A stretch of 64,000 nucleotides of DNA from Solidesulfovibrio carbinoliphilus subsp. oakridgensis (GCF_000177215.2 NZ_CM001368.1:2232001-2296000), one strand, 5' to 3'; positions 8,300 to 17,103 are shown, counted from the stretch's first letter. Notes: generated from the sequence alone by a model not told the origin. Numbers and translations are program-made.

Positions 8300-8520
8300 A
8301 CTTATACAATGATCCTCCAGAAGTAAATAGTTTCAACAAATAAACTACCGCTTCTGGCTGTGTGACCTGAAGAGGTTCGCCTTTCTGGGAATTTAGTCAT
8401 TGGCACTCAATCCAACAAGTGGTTCACAATGACAGTATGCCGCAACTAGATTGTCCATCTGGAACGAAAAAAGACCTTGTCGATGGCAGCCTTCTGCGAT
8501 CCAGGTCTATAGGAGGCTTT
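8300..8520. other. Gene-free stretch after the DUF2971 gene
   Basis: About 220 bp without a supported gene or clear terminator. The region to 8794 separates the rightward DUF2971 gene from the leftward helicase gene and also contains the decayed repeat at 8521. Confidence 0.5.
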
Positions 8521-8695
8521 AAAAGCGCGGTTTCCCACGTTTTTAACCCAGGACAGTCCCTGTCCATACCGACGACATGACCACCTACCCAGAAATGCGG
8601 TGTAACACATTGCATTCTCAAGGTTTTTTTATTAGACTGAAATGCTTCGAGATCTTTTTCAAGAGGAAGATGGCGGTGAAGTCGAGGAGCTGTGA
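8521..8695 (+). pseudogene. Decayed copy of the small gene at 5750
   Basis: Translation gives PTQKCGVTHCILKVFLLD followed by a stop. After a frame change comes EMLRDLFQEEDGGEVEEL, matching the order PTQK..ATHRIV..LLDD then IEMILDNY in the copy at 5750. A premature stop and a frameshift mark it as non-functional. It is the right-hand member of a direct pair that brackets the DUF6236-DUF2971 module. Confidence 0.5.
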
Positions 8696-8794
8696 TGGGT
8701 TCAGAAGCGTCGTCGGGACTGCCTCATGGGTCAAATTGAAGAAGTACCTCCTAAGGAAAGTGGCACTAAAAAACAGTTCAATCAAAGTAGAATA

Positions 8795-11320
8795 TCACCT
8801 ACTGGGGAATAATTTATACGGCTTAGAATAAGTAGTCAAAAAATCATCAACAGAAAGATTGTGGGTATTAATCATTTCTTGGATTTTGCTTTCAGACAAA
8901 TCGAGAAGGTCGTATTGTTTTAATTCAGTAAAAAAACCCCTTACATTGGTCCTAAATAGTTTTAGCAAATGATCATTCATTATCCTTACTTCATGCATAA
9001 AAGCAGCAGACCTACTAATTCTCACAGGTGGGATTATCATGATATTTACAGACTGGGCAGAAGGGTAGTTTTTAGCAAACCAAGCGCACGATTTATTCAT
9101 CTGGTCCGTTTCGTCTTTGTTTATATCTGCTCTGTCTAACGAAACTTCACTTTTACATTCAACAACCAAAAACATACCCTCCTTAAGACCCCACAAGTTA
9201 TCAGGACCTTCTTTCCACTCTTTATCTGGCCTTTGCCCTGCAAATCCAAGCGCGAAAGAAAGATCATTAAATGCTCCTTCAAATTTATCAGCTTTCACCC
9301 CAAACCTGATCTTATCCAAGATATCATCAATACAGATGGACATTTCATCATAATTCGCAAACGCTCTAAGCCATTTAACAATATTTTCAACTCTTTTTTG
9401 ACTCACAACGCATATCTTCTCTACACACATTCCAGTCCTAGGCTTTAGTAAGTATCTATTTTTTGAATGAGCAGCGCCCTGACATTTGTTCGATTCAATT
9501 TTACTATCTTTATACAAATACCGTGCGATAATTTGCAGATACCAACCGATGTCAACATTATTTTTAATATGCGCATCTATTAAAGATTGAATTTCAGCAG
9601 CAGCATCAAGAACACGACCATTTAAATATTTGGTCTCTGCACTCAACTCTTTTTTTAAAATATCAACAGTAATTGAGTCAACGCTCAAAAGTACAATTTG
9701 ATCCATACTTTTAGCATAAAATGTTTTCCAACCTGTGTCACGACGAAGAGATTGGTTGATCAATTCAACAAGCGCATCAACAGGGGCTTTACCTCCAACA
9801 ATTTCCTCTTGAGCCATTTGAGCAATCTGGATTCCTATTTCTATTTGCTTGTTAGTCTGCGGAGATATGTGTTTCCTCGTAGATTTTAGACGAATAAATT
9901 TAACCAACCCAGGATCGATAAGAACAACAACGCAATAATCTTTTTCCCCCCTAACACTCCTTCCCATTCCCTGCTCAATCGATCTAGCAATCCGCTTATT
10001 TGTAATATCGCTATCAGACCTACAATCTTCTTCATATTTTTCATCTAAATTTTCAGAAAATGGCTTTGAATCAATAATCAAAATTCGACATGAATTGTCT
10101 GGCAAGTCAATGCCATCGTATCTATTAGCTACTACTAATGTATTTACAAAATTACCATTTCGCAATTTTTTAACTTCGTTATCTATTGTGCCAGTTTCAG
10201 CAACAATAGAATGATAACCACTCCAATCTTTTGTCCTACTAAAAGCAGGAGTTAGCGCCACTATGCCAAACTTCCGATTACTGTCTGGCTTTGCGAACAT
10301 TTCAACCATTCGTTCCCTATTCAATGACTCGTGAATAAGGTTCGGAACCAAAACCATCTTTTCTCCAGACCACTTTTCAAAGTCATATGTCAAAGGATTT
10401 AAAACCGTCCCTGAATCAACATTAAGTCCTTTAATTAGAAATGAATCGTCAGCAATAGTTGCAGACATAAAAACCCGATGCAAAGCCCCAAAATAAGAAG
10501 GAAACATATGCAGCGGAGCAAGATAGGGAGCAATCTCCAATGAATCACCAGCAATTATACACTGACAATTTTCGAAATTATTTTTCAAGATTGGCCATGC
10601 GAATTTAATAGATTTGGAATCTTTTCGTCTAGATATTATTCCAACAACTTCAGATATTTTATCGGACCATGCCCAGTAAGGGACGCTCAAAAATGATTCG
10701 CCCAAACCAGATTCAATCTCAGCAAAAGTTCCAATTCCTTGATCTCGAAGTTCTTCAGAAAATAAATTTTTTAACTCAGCATATGCCTGGTCATCTTTAC
10801 CAATTTTTAGAGTACAGGCCTTACGAACAGCTTCAATACATGCATGCGCGTCATCTATAACTATACTTGAAACTGCAACTCCAGAAGGCCCAACTCCAAA
10901 CTTAGACAACCCATTAAATAACTTTTGAATAGTTGAAATCAATATAGCGTCACCTTCCAAGAAATCATGAGGCAAATCGTCGGGAGCAGTGACATATCTA
11001 ATACCAAACTGCTTAGCTTGTTCGCATGTTTGTCCAACAAGAAAATTATTTGGACAGAGGTAGACAGCTGGTCCTTTTTTTTCGTTAAGCTTCGATTGCA
11101 AAATCAAAAGACCAATTAAAGTTTTTCCTTGTCCTGTGTGCAATTTGATTATCGTATCTTTATCATTTCTTCTTTGTGAATGCCACTTTTCTAAAACAAA
11201 CGACTGGGCCGGTCGTAACGGTCCCTTATCACTGGCTCTATCCAAGCTATTATACAAACTTATTGGCTCAACAAAGCACTCAACATCTTTCTCGCCGAGT
11301 TTTTTACTAAAGTCGACCAT
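8795..11320 (-). CDS. XPD/DinG-like helicase fused to a PD-(D/E)XK-like nuclease domain
   Basis: An 841-residue protein. Helicase motifs seen: Walker A HTGQGKT (residues 61-67), a DDAH box (156-159) in place of DEAH, motif III MSATI (286-290), ANRYDGIDLPDNSCRILII (about 399-417) and motif VI EQGMGRSVRGEKD (450-462). The last two follow the XPD/DinG Helicase_C_2 pattern, but the four-Cys iron-sulfur insertion of XPD is absent between motifs I and II. The C-terminal part has GPDNLW (D707) and VVECKSE (E721, K723) after an acidic helix, fitting a PD-(D/E)XK nuclease. The architecture suggests a single-gene DNA-degrading defence protein. The Sinorhizobium helicase-nuclease Hna is a possible relative, not tested. 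The gene stands alone and leftward between the DUF2971 module and an IS21 element, in AT-rich DNA. Confidence 0.7.
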   Translation of the reverse strand: MVDFSKKLGEKDVECFVEPISLYNSLDRASDKGPLRPAQSFVLEKWHSQRRNDKDTIIKLHTGQGKTLIGLLILQSKLNEKKGPAVYLCPNNFLVGQTCEQAKQFGIRYVTAPDDLPHDFLEGDAILISTIQKLFNGLSKFGVGPSGVAVSSIVIDDAHACIEAVRKACTLKIGKDDQAYAELKNLFSEELRDQGIGTFAEIESGLGESFLSVPYWAWSDKISEVVGIISRRKDSKSIKFAWPILKNNFENCQCIIAGDSLEIAPYLAPLHMFPSYFGALHRVFMSATIADDSFLIKGLNVDSGTVLNPLTYDFEKWSGEKMVLVPNLIHESLNRERMVEMFAKPDSNRKFGIVALTPAFSRTKDWSGYHSIVAETGTIDNEVKKLRNGNFVNTLVVANRYDGIDLPDNSCRILIIDSKPFSENLDEKYEEDCRSDSDITNKRIARSIEQGMGRSVRGEKDYCVVVLIDPGLVKFIRLKSTRKHISPQTNKQIEIGIQIAQMAQEEIVGGKAPVDALVELINQSLRRDTGWKTFYAKSMDQIVLLSVDSITVDILKKELSAETKYLNGRVLDAAAEIQSLIDAHIKNNVDIGWYLQIIARYLYKDSKIESNKCQGAAHSKNRYLLKPRTGMCVEKICVVSQKRVENIVKWLRAFANYDEMSICIDDILDKIRFGVKADKFEGAFNDLSFALGFAGQRPDKEWKEGPDNLWGLKEGMFLVVECKSEVSLDRADINKDETDQMNKSCAWFAKNYPSAQSVNIMIIPPVRISRSAAFMHEVRIMNDHLLKLFRTNVRGFFTELKQYDLLDLSESKIQEMINTHNLSVDDFLTTYSKPYKLFPSR

Positions 11321-11499
11321 GTAATACTCACTACTTGTGATGAGTGGCTAAAAAAACCAAGTCACCAAGATTAGGAGGGACCTGCGCCTCTCGAAAAGCA
11401 AAACCTATACAATTTAGGAGAAATGGAAAAGAGAAAAAACAGCAACCAAGTTGGCAGGACCGCCACAGATGCGCCAAACAGGCCGAAAGTAGACCTAAT

Positions 11500-11537
11500 A
11501 AAAACAAAAAATCCCGTTGGCTACTCGCCAACGAGAT
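11500..11537 (-). terminator. Rho-independent terminator, minus strand
   Basis: On the minus strand an 11-bp stem with one mismatch (ATCTCGTTGGC / GCCAACGGGAT) and loop GAGTA is followed by a T-rich tract. It lies upstream of the helicase gene, so it ends something read leftward from further right. With the IS21 element removed, the nearest such unit is the tRNA-Val fragment about 60 bp away. Confidence 0.75.
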
Positions 11538-11753
11538 CACTTTTTCACAGTGTCGGCGACCGCCCCAATGAGTCCATTTGATGATCACCTAATGGAGCCA
11601 CGGAGTGCTCGCCTAATGGAGCCATTTGATGATCAGGCAATGGAGCCATTCCGTGATCACCTAATGGAGCCAATTCAGCTGTAGGCGACCGGGTTTCGGA
11701 CCTTCGAGACGCCGCGTACTCCTTCCCCGATTCACAAAGGGGAGGAGCGCGGG

Positions 11754-13289
11754 ATGTCCAATCGGAGGTTCGAGATGTACGAGTATCGTCATGCCCTTGT
11801 TCGGATGCGCCTTGGCGAGTCCGACAGGCAGATCACAAAGACCGGACTGATGGGGCGCAGAAAACTGGCCCACGTCCGTCTGACCGCCGAGTCGCAGGGC
11901 TGGCTCAATCCTGCGGCGTCCTTACCCACTGACGCGGCCTTGTCATCGTTCTTTGCAGGCCGGGCAACGAATCAGCCGTCCACATCCAGCATCATCCCCT
12001 TCCAAGACGACGTCCGGGACTGGGTCAAACAGGGCATCGCCGGCTGTACTATTCACCAAGCCCTGATTCGCAAGTACGGTTTCACGGGCGCGTATTCCAG
12101 CGTCAGGCGCTTCATCGCCAAGATAAAGGAAGTCACTCCGGTGGCTACTGTGATGCTGGATTTTGCTCCAGGCGATGCGGTGCAGGTGGATTTTGGTGCC
12201 GGCCCCGAGATTACTGACGCTTTTACGGGTGAAGTTATCAAGACGCATTTCTTCGTGATGACACTGGCTTGGAGCCGACATCAGTACGCGGAGATCGTGC
12301 GTGACCAAAAGATCGAGACTTGGCTTGGCTGTCACCGCCGGGCCTTCGAGTTTTTCGGCGGCGTCCCGGCCAGGGTCATCATCGACAATCCCAAATGCGC
12401 CATCACCAAGGCCTGCTACCACGATCCCGAGGTGCAGCGATCCTATGCCGCCTTCGCCGAGGGTTGCGACTTTCTGGTTTCACCTTGCCCACCACGCGAT
12501 CCACAGAAAAAAGGCCGAGTGGAATCCGGCGTCAAGTATATCAAGAACAACTTCATGCCGTTACGTGACTTCCGCAGCCTGCGGGATGCCAATGAGCAGT
12601 TGCGAGACTGGGTCATGGGAATAGCTGGCAACCGCATCCATGGGACCACCAAGGAGCAACCCTTGGCGCTGTTTGCCGAGACGGAAAAGCACATTCTACG
12701 CCCTCTGCCGGACGTGCCGTTGGAGCTGGCCGTCTGGGCCAAGGTGAAGCTGCACGGCAACTGCCACGTTGAGTTCCGCCGCTGCTACTACTCCGCTCCG
12801 CACCGTCTGGTGCGTCAAACCCTATGGCTGCGCGCCACGGAAACAACCGTCCAGATCTTCCACGACAACGAACTGGTCGCCATCCACTCTCGGCTGTCAC
12901 GGCCGGGGAGCAAAGCCACTGTCCAGGAGCATCAGCCGCCTGAAGCCCAAGCCTACATCATGCACGATCCGCAATGGTGTCTGGCCCAGGCTGAGAAGGT
13001 CGGCCTGGCCTGTCGGGAATGCATCGACGCGCTGTTTGCCCACAAGGTCCTGGACAATCTCCGGGCCGCCCAAGGAACACTCCAGCTCAAGAAGAAGTAT
13101 GGAGCTAAACGCCTGGAAGCCGCCTGCCGCCGCGCCATGGACCATCACGATCCCCGCTACAACACCGTCAAACGTATCCTGGAAAAAGGCCTGGATGTCC
13201 TGCCGCGTCCCGTTTTCCATGAGGAGGTGAAAGAGGTCTACAGAGGAAAGTCGAAATATTGCCGTGAATTGCGAGGAATACTACAATGA
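11754..13289 (+). CDS. istA: IS21 transposase IstA
   Basis: A 511-residue transposase. It has an N-terminal helix-turn-helix and an integrase core with catalytic Asp in VQVDFG, Asp in VIIDNPK and Glu in KKGRVESG, then a C-terminal Mu-type domain. GGAGGAGCG precedes the ATG. It cuts and joins DNA together with the IstB ATPase encoded just downstream. Full length and no disruption. Confidence 0.93.
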   Translation: MSNRRFEMYEYRHALVRMRLGESDRQITKTGLMGRRKLAHVRLTAESQGWLNPAASLPTDAALSSFFAGRATNQPSTSSIIPFQDDVRDWVKQGIAGCTIHQALIRKYGFTGAYSSVRRFIAKIKEVTPVATVMLDFAPGDAVQVDFGAGPEITDAFTGEVIKTHFFVMTLAWSRHQYAEIVRDQKIETWLGCHRRAFEFFGGVPARVIIDNPKCAITKACYHDPEVQRSYAAFAEGCDFLVSPCPPRDPQKKGRVESGVKYIKNNFMPLRDFRSLRDANEQLRDWVMGIAGNRIHGTTKEQPLALFAETEKHILRPLPDVPLELAVWAKVKLHGNCHVEFRRCYYSAPHRLVRQTLWLRATETTVQIFHDNELVAIHSRLSRPGSKATVQEHQPPEAQAYIMHDPQWCLAQAEKVGLACRECIDALFAHKVLDNLRAAQGTLQLKKKYGAKRLEAACRRAMDHHDPRYNTVKRILEKGLDVLPRPVFHEEVKEVYRGKSKYCRELRGILQ

Positions 13290-13302
13290 AGAGGAGGAAC
13301 TC

Positions 13303-14079
13303 ATGAACCCTATGCCAGCGCTCGAACCCGCGCTCAAGCAACTCCGTCTCTCCGGCATCCTGGATTCCATGGAGGTCCGCAACAAACAAGCCATCGAGGA
13401 CGGCCTGTCACACGTGGAGTTCCTGGCCATGCTGATCCAGGACGAGGTGGCCCGCCGGGAACAGAAGAAGTTCTCACTGCGTGTCCGCCGTGCCGGTTTT
13501 CGCAGCGAAAAGACCTTGGAAAGCTTCGACTTCAGCTACAATCCGTCCGTCAATAAGGCGCTGATCCTGGACTTGGCCACCTGCCGCTTTCTGGAGGAAA
13601 AGGCCCCGGTGCTCATCGTCGGTCCCTGCGGCACTGGCAAGAGCCATACCGCCCAGGCCCTTGGCCATGCCGCCGCCAGAAACGGCTACGAGGTGCTCTT
13701 TACGCCTATCGGCAAGCTCCTGGGGATGCTCCAAGCGGCTAAGGCGACCAACACCTATGACAGAAAATTGTCCACCCTGGCCAAGACGGACCTGCTCATC
13801 ATCGACGACTTCGGTTTGAAACCCTTTAAATCCTCTGAGGATGAGGATTTTCACGACCTGATCGCCGAGCGCTATGAGCGCTGCGCAACGGTCATCACCA
13901 GCAACCTGGACTTCGCCGAATGGGGGGAGGCTTTCAACAATAAACTGCTGGGGGCGGCGACCTTGGACCGGATTAGGCATGGAGCCTACAAGGTCATTCT
14001 TGAAGGAAGGAGCTATCGAAGCTCCCGAGAGGAAGCGGCGCTCAAAAACCTCATTGCCGGTGCGGAGGAAAACACCTAA
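13303..14079 (+). CDS. istB: IS21 helper ATPase IstB
   Basis: A 258-residue AAA+ ATPase that chooses the target and activates IstA. Walker A is GPCGTGKS and Walker B is LLIIDDFG; a sensor segment ITSNLDFAEW follows. I chose 13303 because GAGGAGGAA sits directly upstream; a longer start at 13264 would overlap the end of istA. Full length for the family. Confidence 0.92.
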   Translation: MNPMPALEPALKQLRLSGILDSMEVRNKQAIEDGLSHVEFLAMLIQDEVARREQKKFSLRVRRAGFRSEKTLESFDFSYNPSVNKALILDLATCRFLEEKAPVLIVGPCGTGKSHTAQALGHAAARNGYEVLFTPIGKLLGMLQAAKATNTYDRKLSTLAKTDLLIIDDFGLKPFKSSEDEDFHDLIAERYERCATVITSNLDFAEWGEAFNNKLLGAATLDRIRHGAYKVILEGRSYRSSREEAALKNLIAGAEENT

Positions 14080-14216
14080 CTTTTCGATGCGTCCGAACCC
14101 CGGAATCGCCACCCAAGGTGGCTCCATTAGGGGTGAACATCGCTGGCTCCATTAGGGCGGTCAATGACACACAGGGGCTTTTGTAATGATTTTAGGGGTT
14201 TAGAGCGGGAATTCGT

Positions 14217-14254
14217 CGTGTCAAGCAAGTGCTCTCCCCCTGAGCTACGCTCCT
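14217..14254 (-). pseudogene. 5' half of a tRNA-Val(GAC) gene
   Basis: On the minus strand the sequence runs through a 7-nt acceptor strand (AGGAGCG), TA, a D arm closed by GCTC/GAGC, the 5' anticodon stem CTTGC and the loop TTGACAC with anticodon GAC, then one more G. After that the expected GCAAG stem, variable loop and T arm are missing. It is therefore a truncated tRNA ending at the anticodon stem, a place some integrases use for crossover. It is likely a boundary scar of an integrated element. Confidence 0.75.
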
Positions 14255-14651
14255 ATGTTGTGGCCTTTCAGCCGTCAGGGACAAAGAGAACTGCCCCTAA
14301 TCCGTGGAGAAGTCAACCCCTAATTTTCCGTTTCCCAGAATTTTTCGGGGGCCAAGGATCCGCCAAAGCGTTGGCGCGTCGTTGGCTCGGGGGAAATACG
14401 GTTTTCGGGTGGGGAGGTCAAGGGGTTTATTGGGGTTTTGGTGCGGTAGGAGGAGGAACGGGGATTCGGGAGATGGAAGAATATGAATAGTTAATCATAT
14501 CAATATGTTAAATACATACATCAAGGGGTTACAGGTGTGAACATAAACTCACGGAACCAGGTTGAGAAGAATTTTCTTGAAACGCAAAGCGGAAGTGATT
14601 ACTAGATATCATGTATTTGTTTCTTATTCAATCCATAAACAAGGAAAATCT
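14255..14651. other. Gene-free stretch with a G-rich tract
   Basis: No supported gene. From about 14330 to 14480 the plus strand is strongly G-rich; ORFs there are low-complexity (Gly/Arg) and lack a ribosome site. CCCCTAAT occurs twice (near 14297 and 14320) and resembles part of IS21 terminal repeats, but no full end is present. Confidence 0.5.
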
Positions 14652-15398
14652 ATGCGAAAAATTACTACTGGAAAATGTTCAATCTGCAAGAACCCTACTT
14701 ATTGCTACAGCAGGGATGGTTTGTTTTTTTGTTTAAATTGCTACTCAGAAAGATTTACCAAAATAGAAGGTTCGTGCTTTCGCTGCAGTGATTCAGTCGA
14801 AAAAGACGAGAACAACAATTTACAAATACTTTGCGCGAAATGCAAAAAAAATGTTGATGAAGCTAATTCCTTGGTGGTTAAAATTGAAATGCACTTCTCC
14901 TGTGTGACCAATCAAAAAAAATATGCTCCCAAAACTATCTACATCAACCCGAAAGAAATACATTGGGTCAATCCTAGATCTCTGTTCTCTGATGAATTAC
15001 CGCCTGGGTACTATGTAAAAAAGAATGATCAATCTGAAGAAAATATATCTTCATCAAAAGATATTCTCGGCGAAAGCAGTGGCTACTATGCAAACATTCG
15101 AGAGGCTGGATACACGTCAAATCCCTTCGAGGTAGAATCAACCAATCTTTTTAAACCATCTCCTTCCCCTGCTTCAAGCACAGACTACCATCAATATCAA
15201 AACGTTAACCCTGGCAAGACAATTCCATTCATCACCGCTGCTTTGCTGAGGGGGAAAAGAGAATCTGAACATATGACACAAAAACAATTCGCAAAAAAAT
15301 TAGGAGTTTCGCAATCAGCAATATCGTATTTAGAGCGCGAAGTAAGATCATTTAGCAAAAAAATGGCGACAACAATTGCACAATATCTCAATAAATAA
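14652..15398 (+). CDS. Zinc-ribbon protein with C-terminal XRE-type HTH
   Basis: A 248-residue protein. The N-terminal part carries Cys pairs CSIC, CLNC, CFRC and CAKC (within about residues 9-70), which fit two zinc-binding sites. The middle is polar and low-complexity. The last 55 residues form an XRE-type HTH (MTQKQFAKKLGVSQSAISYLE). The start at 14652 has AAGGAAAA just upstream; the longer ORF start at 14562 has no such site. It is probably a regulator of mobile or defence DNA, or a phage-type control protein. This family is not known to me. AT-rich, consistent with transfer. Confidence 0.65.
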   Translation: MRKITTGKCSICKNPTYCYSRDGLFFCLNCYSERFTKIEGSCFRCSDSVEKDENNNLQILCAKCKKNVDEANSLVVKIEMHFSCVTNQKKYAPKTIYINPKEIHWVNPRSLFSDELPPGYYVKKNDQSEENISSSKDILGESSGYYANIREAGYTSNPFEVESTNLFKPSPSPASSTDYHQYQNVNPGKTIPFITAALLRGKRESEHMTQKQFAKKLGVSQSAISYLEREVRSFSKKMATTIAQYLNK

Positions 15399-15523
15399 TC
15401 CTCCATTACAATTGAAAGTGATAACACCTGACCTGATCTTACTAGAGCATGTCATGGATTTTGTCGGTGTCAATCTGATATCTCACTTGGTGGGAGATTT
15501 TCAAAAAATCAGGAGCACTCACT

Positions 15524-15910
15524 ATGACCCCAAAAAACCTTTCCGATATCTACCTCAGCTACATTACATGCCTTAATATGCACGACTTGCCGAATTTAAA
15601 AAAGTTCGTTCATGAAGATGTACTCTACAATGGTCAGATGCTTGGATTTTCCGGCTATCGCGGAATGTTGGAAAGAAATTTTCATGAAATTCCAGATCTC
15701 TATTTCGACATTCAGCTGCTCATTTCTGATCCACCCTTTATAGCGAGCCGAATCAAATTTGATTGCAGGCCTAAGGCAACCTTCCTGGGACTTTTGATTG
15801 ACGGCAAAAAGGTCGTTTTTACCGAGAATGTATTCTATGAGTTCAGGCAGGACAAGATCGGACAGGTATGGTCAGTCATAGACAAGGCGGCTCTCGAAGC
15901 GCAGCTTTAG
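15524..15910 (+). CDS. SnoaL-like (NTF2-fold) protein
   Basis: A 128-residue small protein with the alpha+beta layout of the SnoaL/NTF2 fold: an N-terminal helix with YLSYITCLNMHDL, then FVHEDVLYNG, FSGYRGMLERNFHEIPDLYFDI, and a C-terminal strand ending in the IGQVWSVIDKAAL segment. SnoaL-like proteins are cyclases, isomerases or stress proteins, and the substrate cannot be told from sequence. It stands alone on the plus strand in a transition region between the island and the core. Confidence 0.7.
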   Translation: MTPKNLSDIYLSYITCLNMHDLPNLKKFVHEDVLYNGQMLGFSGYRGMLERNFHEIPDLYFDIQLLISDPPFIASRIKFDCRPKATFLGLLIDGKKVVFTENVFYEFRQDKIGQVWSVIDKAALEAQL

Positions 15911-16154
15911 CGCCATACTATTTCCCAAGTAAGTGTTACATTTTTACATCTCTATGAAAGATGGCAACTCAAACACCAAAGGCAGCAAAATCTACAAAAT
16001 GTTAATTCAGCATCTTCATTTTTACCGAAATCCAATTGCCCCCTTCAAGGCGTCAAAACCTTTCTCGGAGACAAAGAGCGCCCCGAACACCGGTGTTTTC
16101 TGCGCTGTTGGTCAATACGATCCCAGCGCAAGGTCAGGGCTGCGGCAATTTTCT

Positions 16155-16640
16155 TCAACCGCGGCGCGCCGTTTCTATTGCAGCGATATCGATCTTTTTC
16201 ATCTGCATCATCGCATCAAACGCGCGTTTGGCGGCAGCGGTATCGGGATCGGTTATCGCCCGCGTCAGAGCCAACGGCGTAATCTGCCAGGACAGGCCCC
16301 ATTTGTCCTTGCACCAGCCGCAGACACTTTCTTCGCCGCCGTTGCTGACAATGGCATTCCAGTAATAATCCGTTTCGGCTTGGTCAGCGGTTGCGACCTG
16401 AAACGAGAATGCCACGTTGTGCTTGACCTCGGGTCCGCCATTGAGTCCAAGGCAGGGTATTCCCATCACGGTAAACTCGACCGTCAACACATCCCCTTTC
16501 TTTCCAGACGGATAATCTCCCGGCGCGAGATGCACGGCGCCAACAGATGAATCAGGAAAGGTCTTGGAGTAAAATCGCGCTGCATCCTCTGCGTCGCGGT
16601 CGTACCAAAGGCAAATCGTGATCATTTCTTGCTTTACCAT
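16155..16640 (-). CDS. PhnB-like VOC family protein
   Basis: A 161-residue protein of the vicinal oxygen chelate fold, closest to the PhnB/3-demethylubiquinone-type subgroup. It opens with MITICLWYDRDAEDAARFYS and has a central GDVLTVEF and GIPCLGLNGG segment, a late SVCGWCKDKWGLSWQI segment and a C-terminal helix. These match the recalled pattern of proteins annotated as VOC family. A metal-binding or catalytic role is possible but not established. No clear partner gene; it may be co-oriented with the DUF488 gene and cyclase gene to its right. Confidence 0.8.
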   Translation of the reverse strand: MVKQEMITICLWYDRDAEDAARFYSKTFPDSSVGAVHLAPGDYPSGKKGDVLTVEFTVMGIPCLGLNGGPEVKHNVAFSFQVATADQAETDYYWNAIVSNGGEESVCGWCKDKWGLSWQITPLALTRAITDPDTAAAKRAFDAMMQMKKIDIAAIETARRG

Positions 16641-16722
16641 GTCACTTCTCCTTTGTGATGCGCTGACCCGCGAGATAAGGCCGTTATTGAAAGTCAGCGC
16701 CCCTTTTGTTCAGTTTCAGGAA

Positions 16723-17103
16723 CTAACCGGGCATAGCCAAGGACAAAGGAAAGGATTGATCTTCTAAAATACTTTTTAAGGATATGGCATTATTGTGTTC
16801 TAAATCTTTAGCGGAAAACAATAATGTCACGTTGGAATATTTCGCTTCGTCTCGGAGTCGTTGGACGAGAGACAGCCTCTCTGGATCAGTCAGCTCCTCT
16901 CTATAACGCTCCTGAAATTCTTTCCACCGGTCAGGATCATGATGAAACCATGCGCGCAGCGCGTTGCTTGGGGCTACATCCTTGAGCCATTCGTCGACGC
17001 CAGCTTTTTCTTTTCTCAATCCGCGTGGCCAGATGCGGTCAACGAGATATCGCTTCCCGTCATCCTGTGCTTTTTCCATATATATCCTTTTTATTTTAAA
17101 CAT
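16723..17103 (-). CDS. DUF488 family protein (YeaO-like)
   Basis: A 126-residue protein. It has the conserved YLVDRIWPRGL segment, then DEWLKDVAPSNALRAWFHHDP and a TLLFSAKD-like stretch, all features of the YeaO branch of DUF488. Function is unknown. It sits 82 bp from the VOC gene and reads in the same direction, with no obvious shared pathway. Confidence 0.85.
   Translation of the reverse strand: MFKIKRIYMEKAQDDGKRYLVDRIWPRGLRKEKAGVDEWLKDVAPSNALRAWFHHDPDRWKEFQERYREELTDPERLSLVQRLRDEAKYSNVTLLFSAKDLEHNNAISLKSILEDQSFPLSLAMPG

Larger units (their letters stand above)
11551..14169 (+). mobile_element. Intact IS21-family element
   Basis: A 2,619-bp element with istA and istB. The ends are TGTCGGCGACCGCCC on the left and, read inward, TGTCATTGACCGCCC on the right, each followed by repeated CCTAATGGAGCCA units as in IS21-type multiple terminal repeats. 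A 5-bp direct duplication, CACAG, flanks it (11546-11550 and 14170-14174). Both genes look intact, so the insertion is probably recent and may still be active. Confidence 0.95.

Noticed and set aside
11344-11571. A 75-residue plus-strand ORF before IS21
   Set aside because: Lys/Arg-rich, runs through a terminator hairpin and across the IS21 end, and has no ribosome site.
14164-14490. A 108-residue plus-strand ORF after IS21
   Set aside because: It crosses the tRNA fragment and the G-rich tract; its composition is low-complexity Gly/Arg/Trp.
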